A DNA stretch of 64,000 nucleotides, from contig NZ_SNUF01000002.1 in assembly GCF_012027305.1 (NCBI RefSeq), positions 346,111 to 410,110 of the forward strand, written 5' to 3'. The DNA is from Thermococcus sp. MAR1 (lineage in GTDB: Archaea > Methanobacteriota_B > Thermococci > Thermococcales > Thermococcaceae). The number at the start of each line of letters is the position of its first letter. Within the stretch, counting starts at the first letter, position 1. The notes below the pieces were generated by a model. The model saw only the letters and a list, made by a program, of their open reading frames with translations, did not search any database and had not been told where the DNA came from. Below, one piece after another: positions 9,318 through 17,170 of this stretch. The position numbers were made by a program, and so were the translations under genes.

Positions 9318-9946
9318 CCACCGGGGTTTATGTTTATGTGGAGCTCACCAGCAGTCGAGTCAAATATCCATGAGTTTGGATTGTCGGGGTTCCACTCAAC
9401 AACTATCTCCAGTGTTGCTGGGAGGGTCGCGGGGTCGAGATCCAGCCCGTAGACCGTGGATGACCCAAAGGTGACGCTTCCGGATGGGGACCATACGGAT
9501 GAGTTGGTGTATAGAACCGCTTGGTACATCGATCTGCTCCAGAAGACGTTCTTGTTCCCGCCGCTGAGAACGGCGGTAACGTTGGTTCCTGTAACGGTAA
9601 CGTACGTGCCGTTGCCTTCGGTACTGTAGTTCCCGTAGGTGATGAAAACCTTGGGGCTGTTCACACCCAGCCCTTTAAGAAGCATATCGGGGTCTCTCAG
9701 GTATGTGATCCTTACGTAGGTGGTTGACTTGGCTCCAGGACCCTGGGCGTAAACCTGTGATATCGTGTTGGAGATGGCGTTGGCGAGGTTCTTCTCTTCG
9801 AGGCTTATCTGGATTCGAAGGGTCTCGGTTGAGGTCGAGCCTTCCCTGAAAGTGATGTTGTTTACGGAGTAAAGCAGGAGTATGAGCATCATTCCAAAGA
9901 TTAACATGAACTCAAGCGAAACCTGACCACGCTTTTTTATCCGCAT
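9314..9946 (-). CDS. Class III signal pilin, 210 aa (first pilin of the cluster)
   Basis: The N terminus MRIKKRGQVSLEFMLIFGMM contains the textbook euryarchaeal pilin motif RGQVSLEF: Gln after the cleavage Gly, Ser at +3, Glu at +5, then a hydrophobic helix. The head is Ser/Thr/Asn-rich and bears several N-x-S/T sites, consistent with a glycosylated surface pilin. GGGGAG lies just upstream of ATG 9946, and a TATA-like element lies near 9983-9991, inside the 3' end of the preceding gene, so the pilin set may also be transcribed on its own. As the first and best-conserved gene it is the most likely major subunit, which is an inference from gene order. Confidence 0.83.
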   Translation of the reverse strand: MRIKKRGQVSLEFMLIFGMMLILLLYSVNNITFREGSTSTETLRIQISLEEKNLANAISNTISQVYAQGPGAKSTTYVRITYLRDPDMLLKGLGVNSPKVFITYGNYSTEGNGTYVTVTGTNVTAVLSGGNKNVFWSRSMYQAVLYTNSSVWSPSGSVTFGSSTVYGLDLDPATLPATLEIVVEWNPDNPNSWIFDSTAGELHININPGG

Positions 9947-9960
9947 ATTTTCTCCCCTCA

Positions 9961-9995
9961 GTAGGGTATATCTCCGAACATCTATTTAATCGTTA
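9961..9995 (-). promoter_or_regulatory. Candidate internal promoter for the pilin genes
   Basis: On the minus strand GATTAAATAGA (about 9981-9991) looks like an archaeal TATA box. It sits roughly 25 bases before an expected transcription start near 9962 and 40 bases before the pilin ATG at 9946. It lies at the end of the preceding gene. This would uncouple pilin expression from cetZ. Confidence 0.45.
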
Positions 9996-10615
9996 CTCTC
10001 CGATTTTCCGGCGTTTACGATGGCGAAAAGGCCAGTTCCGACCCTTTTGGTCTCAACGCCAAAGTAATCTCCGCTGAATATTTTGAACTTGTACCTCTCT
10101 GGCTGAAGGGAGTGCTTCTCTACCAGCTCGGTCAGTTCGTCGATGAAGAACTGTGTCAGTTCGTAGTAGATTAAATCAAGCTTTTCCCGGGTGGAATCTC
10201 TTATCAGGAGAACCGCTGGTAGTATTGCAAGTCCGATGATGAAGTAAGGCTGACCGGTGAAGAAGGACGCGAGTGCAGTCATGCCTATCGCCCCACCTAT
10301 GGCGGCATACAGGCCTTTTTCTCGCTTCTTTGCCTCTTTAATCTCCTTAACCTTCTGCTCCCAGATGTCGAGTAAAGCCGGGTTGTAGAAATCAAAGGCT
10401 GTGTGGCGCTTTCCCTTCGCTATCCTCTCCCGGATGAGGTCGTCCCAGTCGTCCTTGTAGTAGATGACCTCCCCGTGGAGCTTTGCCCTCTCGGCATCGA
10501 GGGAAGAGATTATTCTGATGATGTCCTCGGCGCTCTCGTGGGCTATGTGGGAGTAAACTTCTTTCTCGTCGAGGTCTAGCGCAACCTCAACGGAGTCCTT
10601 TATTGGCTCAGTCAT
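9986..10615 (-). CDS. Two-helix membrane protein encoded next to CetZ
   Basis: A 209-residue protein that I cannot place in a named family. Residues 1-100 are charged and helical. Two adjacent hydrophobic segments lie at about 104-121 and 123-138 (GLYAAIGGAIGMTALASFF and PYFIIGLAILPAVLLI). They are followed by a helical region and a C-terminal strand-rich tail. With both ends probably cytoplasmic, it could be a membrane anchor or adaptor. ATG 10615 lies inside the last codons of cetZ (8-base overlap) behind GGAGGGAGAG, so the two are translationally coupled. A membrane partner for CetZ is an attractive inference, not something shown by sequence. Confidence 0.68.
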   Translation of the reverse strand: MTEPIKDSVEVALDLDEKEVYSHIAHESAEDIIRIISSLDAERAKLHGEVIYYKDDWDDLIRERIAKGKRHTAFDFYNPALLDIWEQKVKEIKEAKKREKGLYAAIGGAIGMTALASFFTGQPYFIIGLAILPAVLLIRDSTREKLDLIYYELTQFFIDELTELVEKHSLQPERYKFKIFSGDYFGVETKRVGTGLFAIVNAGKSESND

Positions 10616-11777
10616 CTCTCTCCCTCCTGAGCCTCTTGCTTATCCCTTCGATGTCTGGATACTCTCCGTCGGGGATTCCCTTAAGCTCGCTCCCGCCCTT
10701 GGAGTATACATCGTCGAAATCGGGCAGGCCGCTTAGGAGCTCTTTCTTTTTGTTCTCCGCTTCCTCCTTTGCTTCCATGAACGACTGGGCGTATCTCTTT
10801 GCGGCGATGATTATGTCCTCGATGCTCTTGCTCTCGTAGATGCCGCTGAGGAGCGTAACGACTTCTACTTCCCTCTCGCGGGGATCCGGATAGAAGCCGC
10901 GGAATATCTGCTTGCCCCTTATCTTGTTGGTGAGGTAATCCAGAGCCTCAAAGATATCCGAGGCCTTCAGTATCTCCGGCGGTCCATGGATCGCGACCAG
11001 GCCGTACAGCGCCGATTCGATGTTTGCCTCGAGGTACAGCCCCTCGCTCTCGAACGACTTGATGATGAGCCTTGAGAGGCTCTTTACCTTGCCGGCATCT
11101 GCCTTTGCATAGCCGACCGTTGCAAAGCTGCCGAAGGCCTTGAGAACGAACTTCAAATCGCTGGCATCGAGAGTCTGTTCACCGGGAACGTCAACCAGGG
11201 CCAAGAGCGACGCTATCCTCTCGACTATCGTGTAGTTAATCCTCTCGTAGGCCCTGCTTATGTCGTCGCCACCTTCCTTGAGCTTATTGTTGTCTATGGC
11301 TATTATTGAGTCGGCTATCTTGGAGAGCTTGTCTATGGTTATTGCGGCGTTTATAGTCGGCCTTATTCCCTCCTCCTTGAGGGGGAGTGCACCGATGGCC
11401 ACCACTAGGGAGTCCGGGTATTCCTCTTTGAGGGCTTTAGCCAAAACGGGTGTTCCTCCGGCGCCCGTTCCGCCGCCGAAGCCGAAGGTCAGGAAGAAGA
11501 TGTCGATGTCTTCATAGCCGATTATTGAGCCTATCTTGCGCATGACGAGGGGCAAGTCGCGTTTCATAGCCTCTCTGCCGAGTATCGGGTTTGCATTGAC
11601 TCCCTTGCCACCGGTCAGGCTCTCGCCTATCAGTATCCTCCGCTCCTGGGGGACGTGTTTGAGGTACTCCAGGTCGCCCCGAGATGTGTTTACGGCCAGA
11701 GTATCAAAATCCACCAGAGCGAAGAGGTCGGCTATCTTCGTTCCGCACTGGCCGACCCCTATGATTAAAGCCCTCAC
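10608..11777 (-). CDS. cetZ: Tubulin-like GTPase CetZ
   Basis: A 389-residue member of the archaeal CetZ branch of the tubulin/FtsZ superfamily. The nucleotide-binding motifs are visible: GVGQCGTKI at the N terminus (T1, tubulin-like GQCG) and FGFGGGTGAGGTP (T4 loop, tubulin signature). LDASDLKFVL corresponds to the T7 loop with both acidic residues, so polymer-dependent GTP hydrolysis is plausible. The charged C-terminal tail of about 55 residues resembles the flexible tails of other family members. GTG 11777 is used, with GGGGTGAT overlapping the upstream stop. Haloarchaeal CetZ proteins control cell shape and motility. Here the gene lies between a secreted toroid protein and a membrane protein, upstream of pilins. 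Confidence 0.93.
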   Translation of the reverse strand: MRALIIGVGQCGTKIADLFALVDFDTLAVNTSRGDLEYLKHVPQERRILIGESLTGGKGVNANPILGREAMKRDLPLVMRKIGSIIGYEDIDIFFLTFGFGGGTGAGGTPVLAKALKEEYPDSLVVAIGALPLKEEGIRPTINAAITIDKLSKIADSIIAIDNNKLKEGGDDISRAYERINYTIVERIASLLALVDVPGEQTLDASDLKFVLKAFGSFATVGYAKADAGKVKSLSRLIIKSFESEGLYLEANIESALYGLVAIHGPPEILKASDIFEALDYLTNKIRGKQIFRGFYPDPREREVEVVTLLSGIYESKSIEDIIIAAKRYAQSFMEAKEEAENKKKELLSGLPDFDDVYSKGGSELKGIPDGEYPDIEGISKRLRRERDD

Positions 11778-11784
11778 CTCTTAA

Positions 11785-14007
11785 TCACCCCACGACTATT
11801 ACCCTCACCTTGCCGTTTTCGTTAAGGAGAATCATCGCGTTTCCCCTGATGTACCTTATGAAGCCGGTGGTGAAGACTTCCTTGGCAATTTCGGCGTTCT
11901 CCTGCTCGTAGAATACGAACAGGACGACTCCCTTGGGGGTCTTGCCAGGGATAAGAATGACCGCCTTGGCAATGGGCACCGTAACGTTTCCGACCGTGAC
12001 GGTTTCGTTTGTGAGATGGAACTTCAGGTAGGGGTTGTATGGTCTCACGAAGTACTCGCCGTAGTGAGCCATGACAATGTAGCTGCCCTCGCCTATCGTG
12101 GTCGTGTTGAGGGCTATGAAGCCGCCGCTGAAGAGGTCGTTGAGCATGTCTATCGTCTCGTTTACCGTGGCGGCGTCCATATGGGGTGCGATTATTCCGA
12201 ACACATCGCTGTCGAGAGCGCTCCTTACGTCATAAAGGCTCACGGGGGGAACGTACTGGAAGCGGGAGAGGTAGTTTATGGTGCTGGCGAGCTCTATAGT
12301 CTTGTTGTCTATCGCCCCGGAGTCCCTGGCGTTCATAACGAATTCAAGTGTCTCGTTGGTGTAGTTGTATCCGTGATCCATCAGAAGGTCCGTTGCCCTG
12401 ACGGTGAGTTCAACCGTCGGTGTTCCAGGGAATTCCTTGTTCTTCTCCCAGACGTAGTAGGTCTTCCAGTATGGCCAGCCTCCATTAATCCTCTGCTCAA
12501 TGAGCCAGTCCATGTGGGGCTGCAGCTCTTCCTGAGAGGCTATTTCACTCAGGGCCTCAAGGACGGTTATGGTCGTTAGCACGTCTGGCTTGAGCATGTA
12601 GGAGTAGTACTTCGTCGTTACGTGGGTTCCCCATCCGCCGTTGCTTATGCTCAGAAGCCATTCCTTGGCCCTCTGAACCAGTGAGTCGTTTGCTGGAACT
12701 CCCAGTTCTCTGAGGGCTTTTATTGCAAGGGCGGTTTCGTAGGGCTGAGGACCGAGGACGGTGTTGCCCCAGAGGCCGTAGTCGAGCTGAACACTGCGTA
12801 TCAGCTCCTCCGCCTGGGCCTTTTCCTCGGCGGTCAGGTTGTTGTACATGAGGAGCGTCTTCAGTGCGTAGTAGTAGCCGACGGACATCCTGCGTTCCTG
12901 TCTCATCCAGACCGCGTCCCTCTCGAAGGCCCCTCTCGTCCACGCAAGGGCCTTTTCAATGCTCTCCTTCTCTGGATAACAGGCCTGGATGCTCATAAGT
13001 GCGTAGTAGGTGGCCTTCTCGTCGGAGGGCTCGTTGCGTCCGAGACCCCAGCCCCCATCGGGGTTCTGGAGGTTCTTGAGTTCCTGGCATGGCATCTCAT
13101 AGGGGTTCTTTACCCCTTTCACCGGTGGGAGCTCGAATGACGTTGAGAAAGCCATGAGAGCATAGGAGGTGGTTGCCACGAGCTCCGTGGATGAGAAGAG
13201 GTCCGGGGTGTTCATCCAGTAAACGAGATTGTTCGTGCTCTTGCTGTACGATTCCAGCTTGATGAGTATCCTCGCCGTGTCAAAGTCTATGGGTGTGTGA
13301 AGTACGAGGGCGTACGTCAGCATGGCGCGCTCCTTCATTTTGAGGTTCCCGTCATTGAGAAGGATTTCCTTGACGCTTTCAATGGTCTCGTTGGAGACTG
13401 GATAACCTGTGCTGTGGTACGCTATGAGTTTTAGGGCGAGGGCCTCGTACTCGGGTATCTCACAGGTCGTGGTGTTCTCCACGTATTTTATCGCTTCCCT
13501 GACGACTTTGCTGTTGTAGGTGTATCCGCTCTCTCCAAGGGCCCATATCGTCACGAGGGTTGGATAGCACGAGGTCGGGGTTCCCGGTACGTAGCCCCAT
13601 CCCCCCTCGTTCCCCGAGGAGAGGAGGTATGAAAGGCCACTGTTGATGGCGTTCCTTACACCCTCGACCCGCAGTGCCCCGACGATCGGATCCGCCCTTT
13701 CCAGGGCGATAACGGCGTAGGCCGTGTCGAGGACGTTGCTGGTCTCACCGGGGTACAGGCCCCAGCCCCCGTCGGGGTTCTGGTACTTGAGAAGCGTCGT
13801 CACGAGGTTGTCCAGCTCTGGAGCAATGTCCCACTCCAGATCGTTGCTCGCCTCTGAGAGTGCCATTATAGCGAGGCTTATTTCCCTCGTCTGCTGGCTT
13901 GACTTGGCCGCCTCCTTGAGAAACCTTGCAGAGCCGTCTATCGTTCCGGCGCTAACGGCTGGAATCAGCATGAGAACAATCATTACTAGAGCCAGAACCT
14001 TCTTCAT
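11785..14007 (-). CDS. Secreted prenyltransferase/squalene-cyclase-repeat (alpha/alpha toroid) protein
   Basis: A 740-residue exported protein. A signal peptide (KKVLALVMIVLMLIPAVSAG) is followed by many copies of a roughly 45-50-residue repeat marked by NPDGGWG, NEGGWGY, SNGGWG and INGGWPY. These are the QW-like motifs of prenyltransferase, squalene-cyclase and complement C3 alpha/alpha toroids, and they run to about residue 560. The last 170 residues are different and unrecognised. The catalytic DXDD or Zn ligands of true cyclases or prenyltransferases were not evident, so a binding or structural role outside the cell is more likely. ATG 14007 follows GGGGTG; a GTG one codon earlier is possible. 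It leads the cetZ operon, with only 7 bases to cetZ. Confidence 0.8.
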   Translation of the reverse strand: MKKVLALVMIVLMLIPAVSAGTIDGSARFLKEAAKSSQQTREISLAIMALSEASNDLEWDIAPELDNLVTTLLKYQNPDGGWGLYPGETSNVLDTAYAVIALERADPIVGALRVEGVRNAINSGLSYLLSSGNEGGWGYVPGTPTSCYPTLVTIWALGESGYTYNSKVVREAIKYVENTTTCEIPEYEALALKLIAYHSTGYPVSNETIESVKEILLNDGNLKMKERAMLTYALVLHTPIDFDTARILIKLESYSKSTNNLVYWMNTPDLFSSTELVATTSYALMAFSTSFELPPVKGVKNPYEMPCQELKNLQNPDGGWGLGRNEPSDEKATYYALMSIQACYPEKESIEKALAWTRGAFERDAVWMRQERRMSVGYYYALKTLLMYNNLTAEEKAQAEELIRSVQLDYGLWGNTVLGPQPYETALAIKALRELGVPANDSLVQRAKEWLLSISNGGWGTHVTTKYYSYMLKPDVLTTITVLEALSEIASQEELQPHMDWLIEQRINGGWPYWKTYYVWEKNKEFPGTPTVELTVRATDLLMDHGYNYTNETLEFVMNARDSGAIDNKTIELASTINYLSRFQYVPPVSLYDVRSALDSDVFGIIAPHMDAATVNETIDMLNDLFSGGFIALNTTTIGEGSYIVMAHYGEYFVRPYNPYLKFHLTNETVTVGNVTVPIAKAVILIPGKTPKGVVLFVFYEQENAEIAKEVFTTGFIRYIRGNAMILLNENGKVRVIVVG

Positions 14008-14019
14008 CACCTTACACCC

Positions 14020-14062
14020 CTAAGCTCATTCTAAGCGGCCAGAATAAATAAACTTTTTCCAT
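14020..14062 (-). promoter_or_regulatory. Candidate promoter of the toroid-cetZ operon
   Basis: On the minus strand an A/T-rich AAAAAGTTTATTTATT block (about 14044-14059) resembles a BRE/TATA element. It lies about 40-50 bases before ATG 14007. No other TATA-like sequence was seen before the internal pilin promoter, so the toroid, cetZ and membrane-protein genes are probably one transcript. Confidence 0.45.
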
Positions 14063-14081
14063 AATAGGAAGAAGAGGGGAC

Positions 14082-15092
14082 TCAATGTTTTATAAAGCGC
14101 CCTTCCCTTCCGCTGCCCCGAGGATCAACGTCGTCGCGCATTATGAGGACGACCCTGCTCGGCTCGTATTCATCTTCGATGTGGTATCCCGGAAGGTGCT
14201 TGACGAGTTCCTCTGCAAAGGCCTTAATCTCCTCGTGCCGCGGCATGTTGTTGATGGTGAGCCTGTTGCGCGAATAGCCGACGAACATGTAGGCTTTGGC
14301 CTCGACGAACATCGGGTTGGCGAGCTTTATCAGCTTCGCGTAGCCCTCGGGGTTGGCCATGTTCTCGCCCCTGACGAGGGTCAGCCTCACGACGGTTCTG
14401 GCGGGGAGACCGTTCATCATTTCAAGGAAGGTCTTTATCCTATCCCATCCGTCGGGGATCATGGGAACGTTCACGCGGTTGTAGGTCTCGATGTCCGGGG
14501 CGGTGAGGGATACGTAGAGCTGGGTGGGGAGCTTGTCCTCCCTTATCATCTCCTCCAGCCTTTCGGGAACGGTTCCGTTGGTGACTATGAACGTGGTAAA
14601 GCCTCTCTTGTGGAACTCCTCCACCAGGTCGCCCATGTAGGGGTAGAGCATCGGCTCTCCGGATAGACTTATGGCTGCGTGCTTTGGATTCCACGCCTCT
14701 TCGAACTTCTTCATGTTTATGCCTGGCATTCCCTTATAGCCGACGAGGAGCTTGCGCTGGGCCTTTATGCTCTCTTCGACGATGAATGCCGGGTCATCCC
14801 AGGGCTGTGGTAGTTCCGTGCCGAGGAAGCCCTCCATCGGGCGCCAGCAGAATATGCAGTTGTGGGTGCACCAGGCAGTAACCGGCGTCATCTGCAGGCA
14901 GCGGTGGCTTGCTATGCCGTAGAACTTCTGCTTGTAGCAAAAGCGGTCCCTCTTTATGCTCTCCTTGAGCCAGTGGCAGAGCTTCACCGAGCTGTGCCTT
15001 CCTACTAAAGCGTAGTGCTGCTTCCTGAAGAGGCTCGCTATCTCCTCGGGCATGTTTGGGTTGGACTTGAAGGTTATCGCCATTAGCCTCAC
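14082..15092 (-). CDS. taw1: tRNA 4-demethylwyosine synthase (Taw1/TYW1)
   Basis: A radical-SAM enzyme that condenses N1-methylguanosine 37 of tRNA-Phe with pyruvate to form the tricyclic 4-demethylwyosine base, the first committed step of wyosine synthesis. The 336-residue length fits archaeal Taw1. The radical-SAM cluster motif CTHNCIFC (Cx3Cx2C) is visible in WCTHNCIFCWRPMEG. Further Cys residues upstream (VKLCHWLK, RFCYKQK, SHRCLQM) supply the second iron-sulfur cluster characteristic of the family. AGGTGAGG precedes ATG 15092, and a strong TATA (CTTTTTAAAAGG) lies near 15129-15140. The gene stands alone on its strand. Identity is firm. Confidence 0.95.
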   Translation of the reverse strand: MRLMAITFKSNPNMPEEIASLFRKQHYALVGRHSSVKLCHWLKESIKRDRFCYKQKFYGIASHRCLQMTPVTAWCTHNCIFCWRPMEGFLGTELPQPWDDPAFIVEESIKAQRKLLVGYKGMPGINMKKFEEAWNPKHAAISLSGEPMLYPYMGDLVEEFHKRGFTTFIVTNGTVPERLEEMIREDKLPTQLYVSLTAPDIETYNRVNVPMIPDGWDRIKTFLEMMNGLPARTVVRLTLVRGENMANPEGYAKLIKLANPMFVEAKAYMFVGYSRNRLTINNMPRHEEIKAFAEELVKHLPGYHIEDEYEPSRVVLIMRDDVDPRGSGREGRFIKH

Positions 15093-15199
15093 CTAATTCA
15101 TCTCTCTGGGTTGGCTTTGGGAGAGCCTTTTAAAAAGGTGATGGGTCGTGGGTGTGACCTCACCGATATTTTATCGTCGAAAAATACTTCGGCAATCTG

Positions 15200-15236
15200 C
15201 GAAAGGTTTAAAAGCCCGGCCTCGTTTTTTCATCCA
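15200..15236 (+). promoter_or_regulatory. Promoter placing transcription start at the ATG of a 45-aa gene
   Basis: GAAAGGTTTAAAAG (15200-15213) is a canonical Thermococcales BRE/TATA. Counting about 25 bases from its centre puts the transcription start at or next to ATG 15236, so the message is probably leaderless. No ribosome-binding site is seen before the ATG. Confidence 0.55.
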
Positions 15237-15373
15237 TGTTCGGAACGTTAAAACCACGGCTTGCCATCGATGCAAAGGAGATTAAAATTGACTTCTCTGA
15301 GGACGATGTTGAGCCAGTGGAGAGGCCCAGGGTCAAATTCCTCTTTGAGGTCAAACGCAATCGCTCAGCGTAG
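15236..15373 (+). CDS. Small conserved-looking protein, 45 aa, probably leaderless
   Basis: A short frame encoding a charged protein that begins MFGTLKPRLAIDAKEIKIDF and ends RVKFLFEVKRNRSA, with an acidic middle (SEDDVEPVE). I do not recognise a domain. The alternating pattern suggests a small beta-rich fold. Evidence that it is real: a strong TATA box at exactly leaderless distance, a protein-like charge distribution, and no other gene to account for that promoter. Its last 23 bases overlap the 3' end of the convergent HemK2-like gene. It is easily missed by gene finders because of its length. Confidence 0.55.
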   Translation: MFGTLKPRLAIDAKEIKIDFSEDDVEPVERPRVKFLFEVKRNRSA

Positions 15374-15938
15374 CGTTTATCAGGACGATATCCTCGAAAA
15401 ATACGTGTCTCTTAGTCACTATCTTTCCGCTCAGTCCGGCTTTTTTCAGCCTTCTCAGAGTTTCTTCCACCCCTGTTATCGAGCTCTGGACTATCTGGAC
15501 GACTCCACAGGGCTTGAGGTATTCTGGGACTTCCCGGATAAACCTGTCGAGGACTTCTCTTCCACTTTTGCCCCCAACCAGTGCCAGGTCTATCGGCTCT
15601 TCCGGCTCGCCGGGGAGGTAGGGGGCGTTGAATGTTATGACATCGAACTTCCCTTCAACGTTCTCAAAGAGGTCGCTCAGGCGGAACTCAACGTTTTGGA
15701 TGCCGTTCAGCCTGGCGTTTTCCCTCGCCACTTCAACCGCGAGAGGGTTAATATCCACCCCCAGAACGAAGCGGGCTTTTCTGGCCATGAGGAGTGCTAT
15801 AAGTCCGGTTCCGGTACCGACGTCGAGGGCCAGGTCGCCTTCCCTGACCGCGAGGTTCTCCGCTAAAAGGAACGTGTCCTCAGCCGGCTCGTAGACCTGG
15901 GGATGAAGTTTGAGCCTGATGCCGTAGTAGACTGGCAT
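15351..15938 (-). CDS. HemK2/Mtq2-type class I methyltransferase
   Basis: A 195-residue SAM-dependent methyltransferase of the HemK2/KMT9 type, which with the activator Trm112 methylates the Gln of the GGQ motif of release factor aRF1. Visible motifs: the YEPAEDTFLLAENL start typical of the family, the SAM-binding DVGTGTGLIALLMA, the acidic VLGVDINPLAVEVA, and the catalytic-loop sequence NAPYLP. The family norm for this loop is NPPY; here Ala replaces the first Pro. The length matches archaeal HemK2 proteins, which lack the N-terminal domain of bacterial PrmC. A separate Trm112-like gene is not in the window. Substrate assignment is by homology. Confidence 0.82.
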   Translation of the reverse strand: MPVYYGIRLKLHPQVYEPAEDTFLLAENLAVREGDLALDVGTGTGLIALLMARKARFVLGVDINPLAVEVARENARLNGIQNVEFRLSDLFENVEGKFDVITFNAPYLPGEPEEPIDLALVGGKSGREVLDRFIREVPEYLKPCGVVQIVQSSITGVEETLRRLKKAGLSGKIVTKRHVFFEDIVLINATLSDCV

Positions 15939-16008
15939 GGTACCATCTACCGCAACGTCCTTTTGAGGTTAACCCTAAGTGGATGTAGAAAAGCCAAGGA
16001 AGGAAAAA

Positions 16009-16164
16009 TCACTTCCTCTTCCACTCGGTGTAGCCGCAGCGGCCGCAGCTCCAGCGGTCCTTGTGCTCGGCCATAAACACTCCAGGACCGCAGCGTGGGC
16101 AGAACTTGTTCTTCCTCTTGACCTTACCGCCCTGGACCTCGTAGAGCTTCCACTTCTGTCCCAT
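16009..16164 (-). CDS. rps27ae: 30S ribosomal protein S27e-type (S27ae, eS31)
   Basis: A 51-residue zinc-ribbon ribosomal protein. The two CxxC pairs FCPRCG and [10 protein letters not shown] bind zinc, and a basic lysine-rich N terminus ([10 protein letters not shown]) precedes them. It is the archaeal equivalent of the ribosomal part of the eukaryotic ubiquitin-S27a fusion, here without ubiquitin. The start ATG 16164 is 2 bases past the end of rps24e. The gene is short enough to be overlooked. The order S24e-S27ae after Spt4/Rpo7 is the standard archaeal cluster, so identity is firm. Confidence 0.95.
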   Translation of the reverse strand: MGQKWKLYEVQGGKVKRKNKFCPRCGPGVFMAEHKDRWSCGRCGYTEWKRK

Positions 16165-16165
16165 T

Positions 16166-16462
16166 TCACTCCTCCTCCTTCGTGATTATTCCGTCCCTTA
16201 TGAGGACGTATTCCGGCTCGATGTAGAGCATCCTCTCCTTGCTCTCATAAGCTTTCGCGTAGCCCTTGCTAACGCGGCTACCGAAGTAGCTCCTTATGTA
16301 CTGGACGACTACCGTCTCGGGGTCGAGGTCGAGCATCGCCACGAGCTTGCCCTTGACGTCGGCCCTGCTCGGCGTCGGCTCACCCTCGTGGATGACATCG
16401 AAGTATATCTCCTTTCTCCCGAGGAGCTTGTTCTCCCTTATCTCGGTAACCTTAATCTCCAT
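16166..16462 (-). CDS. rps24e: 30S ribosomal protein S24e
   Basis: A 98-residue small-subunit ribosomal protein. The [20 protein letters not shown] start, the [15 protein letters not shown] segment and the [13 protein letters not shown] loop are typical of archaeal S24e. ATG 16462 follows GGTGG by 5 bases and overlaps the end of the upstream kinase gene by 11 bases. It belongs to the co-transcribed set running from the RNA polymerase subunit gene to S27ae, tying ribosome supply to transcription machinery. Confidence 0.96.
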   Translation of the reverse strand: MEIKVTEIRENKLLGRKEIYFDVIHEGEPTPSRADVKGKLVAMLDLDPETVVVQYIRSYFGSRVSKGYAKAYESKERMLYIEPEYVLIRDGIITKEEE

Positions 16463-16985
16463 CGCGAACCACCTCCATCTTAGACATGAGCTTCCCGCAC
16501 TTGAGCTTGCATTCGGGTGTTACCCTTATAAGCACTACTCCCTCATCCGGCTGGCCGTAGAGCACGATCGAGCCAAGGGGCGCGTAGAGCACGGCCGGAA
16601 TGGCCGCCAGGTCTTCCTCTCCGCATACCTTTATGTAAACCCTCCGGCCCCTTTCGGCCAGTCCAAAGCCCTTTCTGATTGCGTTTAATAAAGCTTTCGT
16701 TATTGTTCCCGCGGGGTTCTGGACGGTCATAACCACCGCACCGGTCTCGATGTCTGGGTTGTACTCCCGGCGTTTCGTTCTGTGGTCGTATATCGCCACG
16801 CTCGGCTTTATTCCCAGCCGGAGGACGTTCTCGGTGACAACATCCCCAACGGTAACTAAATACTGGGCTTTTTCAAGCTCTCCCTTAACCTTCAGGTACG
16901 GCTCGGGAATCTCGCCCCGGACGAGTTCTCCCAGGGGCTCCTTCAGCTCCCGTCTGAGTTCGGGCGTTAGTACGAACAGCATCAT
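16452..16985 (-). CDS. GTP-dependent dephospho-CoA kinase (DUF359)
   Basis: A 177-residue protein of family DUF359, whose Thermococcus kodakarensis member (TK1697) was shown to phosphorylate dephospho-CoA with GTP, completing archaeal CoA synthesis. It is unrelated to bacterial CoaE. Conserved stretches visible here include [28 protein letters not shown] and [16 protein letters not shown] near the nucleotide site. ATG 16985 overlaps the stop of spt4 (ATGA); an adjacent second ATG is also possible. Its location between spt4 and rps24e is the conserved Thermococcales arrangement. Two Cys residues near the C terminus (PECKLKCGK) could bind metal or be incidental. Confidence 0.93.
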   Translation of the reverse strand: MMLFVLTPELRRELKEPLGELVRGEIPEPYLKVKGELEKAQYLVTVGDVVTENVLRLGIKPSVAIYDHRTKRREYNPDIETGAVVMTVQNPAGTITKALLNAIRKGFGLAERGRRVYIKVCGEEDLAAIPAVLYAPLGSIVLYGQPDEGVVLIRVTPECKLKCGKLMSKMEVVRDGD

Positions 16986-17170
16986 CTAACCCTTATGGCG
17001 TACTTTCCTGGAACTTTGACGCCCAGCTTCTGGGCTATCCTCGACTTCTCTGGATCAGTGATTATGACGAGGTCAAACCACTCGTCGCTCAGATCCCTGC
17101 TCCCGCAGACCGGACAGCGGTCTTCGGTAGTTATGTAGTGGCAGTGCCTGCACGCCCTCTCCTTCGTCAT
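16982..17170 (-). CDS. spt4: Transcription elongation factor Spt4 (RpoE2)
   Basis: A 62-residue zinc protein that pairs with Spt5/NusG to make RNA polymerase processive. Four Cys ligands are visible: ACRHCHYI and CPVCGSRDLS. The C-terminal half (DEWFDLVIITDPEKSRIAQK) is the Spt5-binding fold. It begins at ATG 17170, overlapping the stop of rpoE by ATGA, and its own stop overlaps the next start. The position directly after Rpo7 is nearly universal in Archaea. Confidence 0.96.
   Translation of the reverse strand: MTKERACRHCHYITTEDRCPVCGSRDLSDEWFDLVIITDPEKSRIAQKLGVKVPGKYAIRVR

Noticed and set aside
15261..15866. 201-codon plus-strand frame antisense to the HemK2-type gene
   Set aside because: Shadow frame: no promoter or ribosome-binding site, and the opposite strand carries clear methyltransferase motifs.
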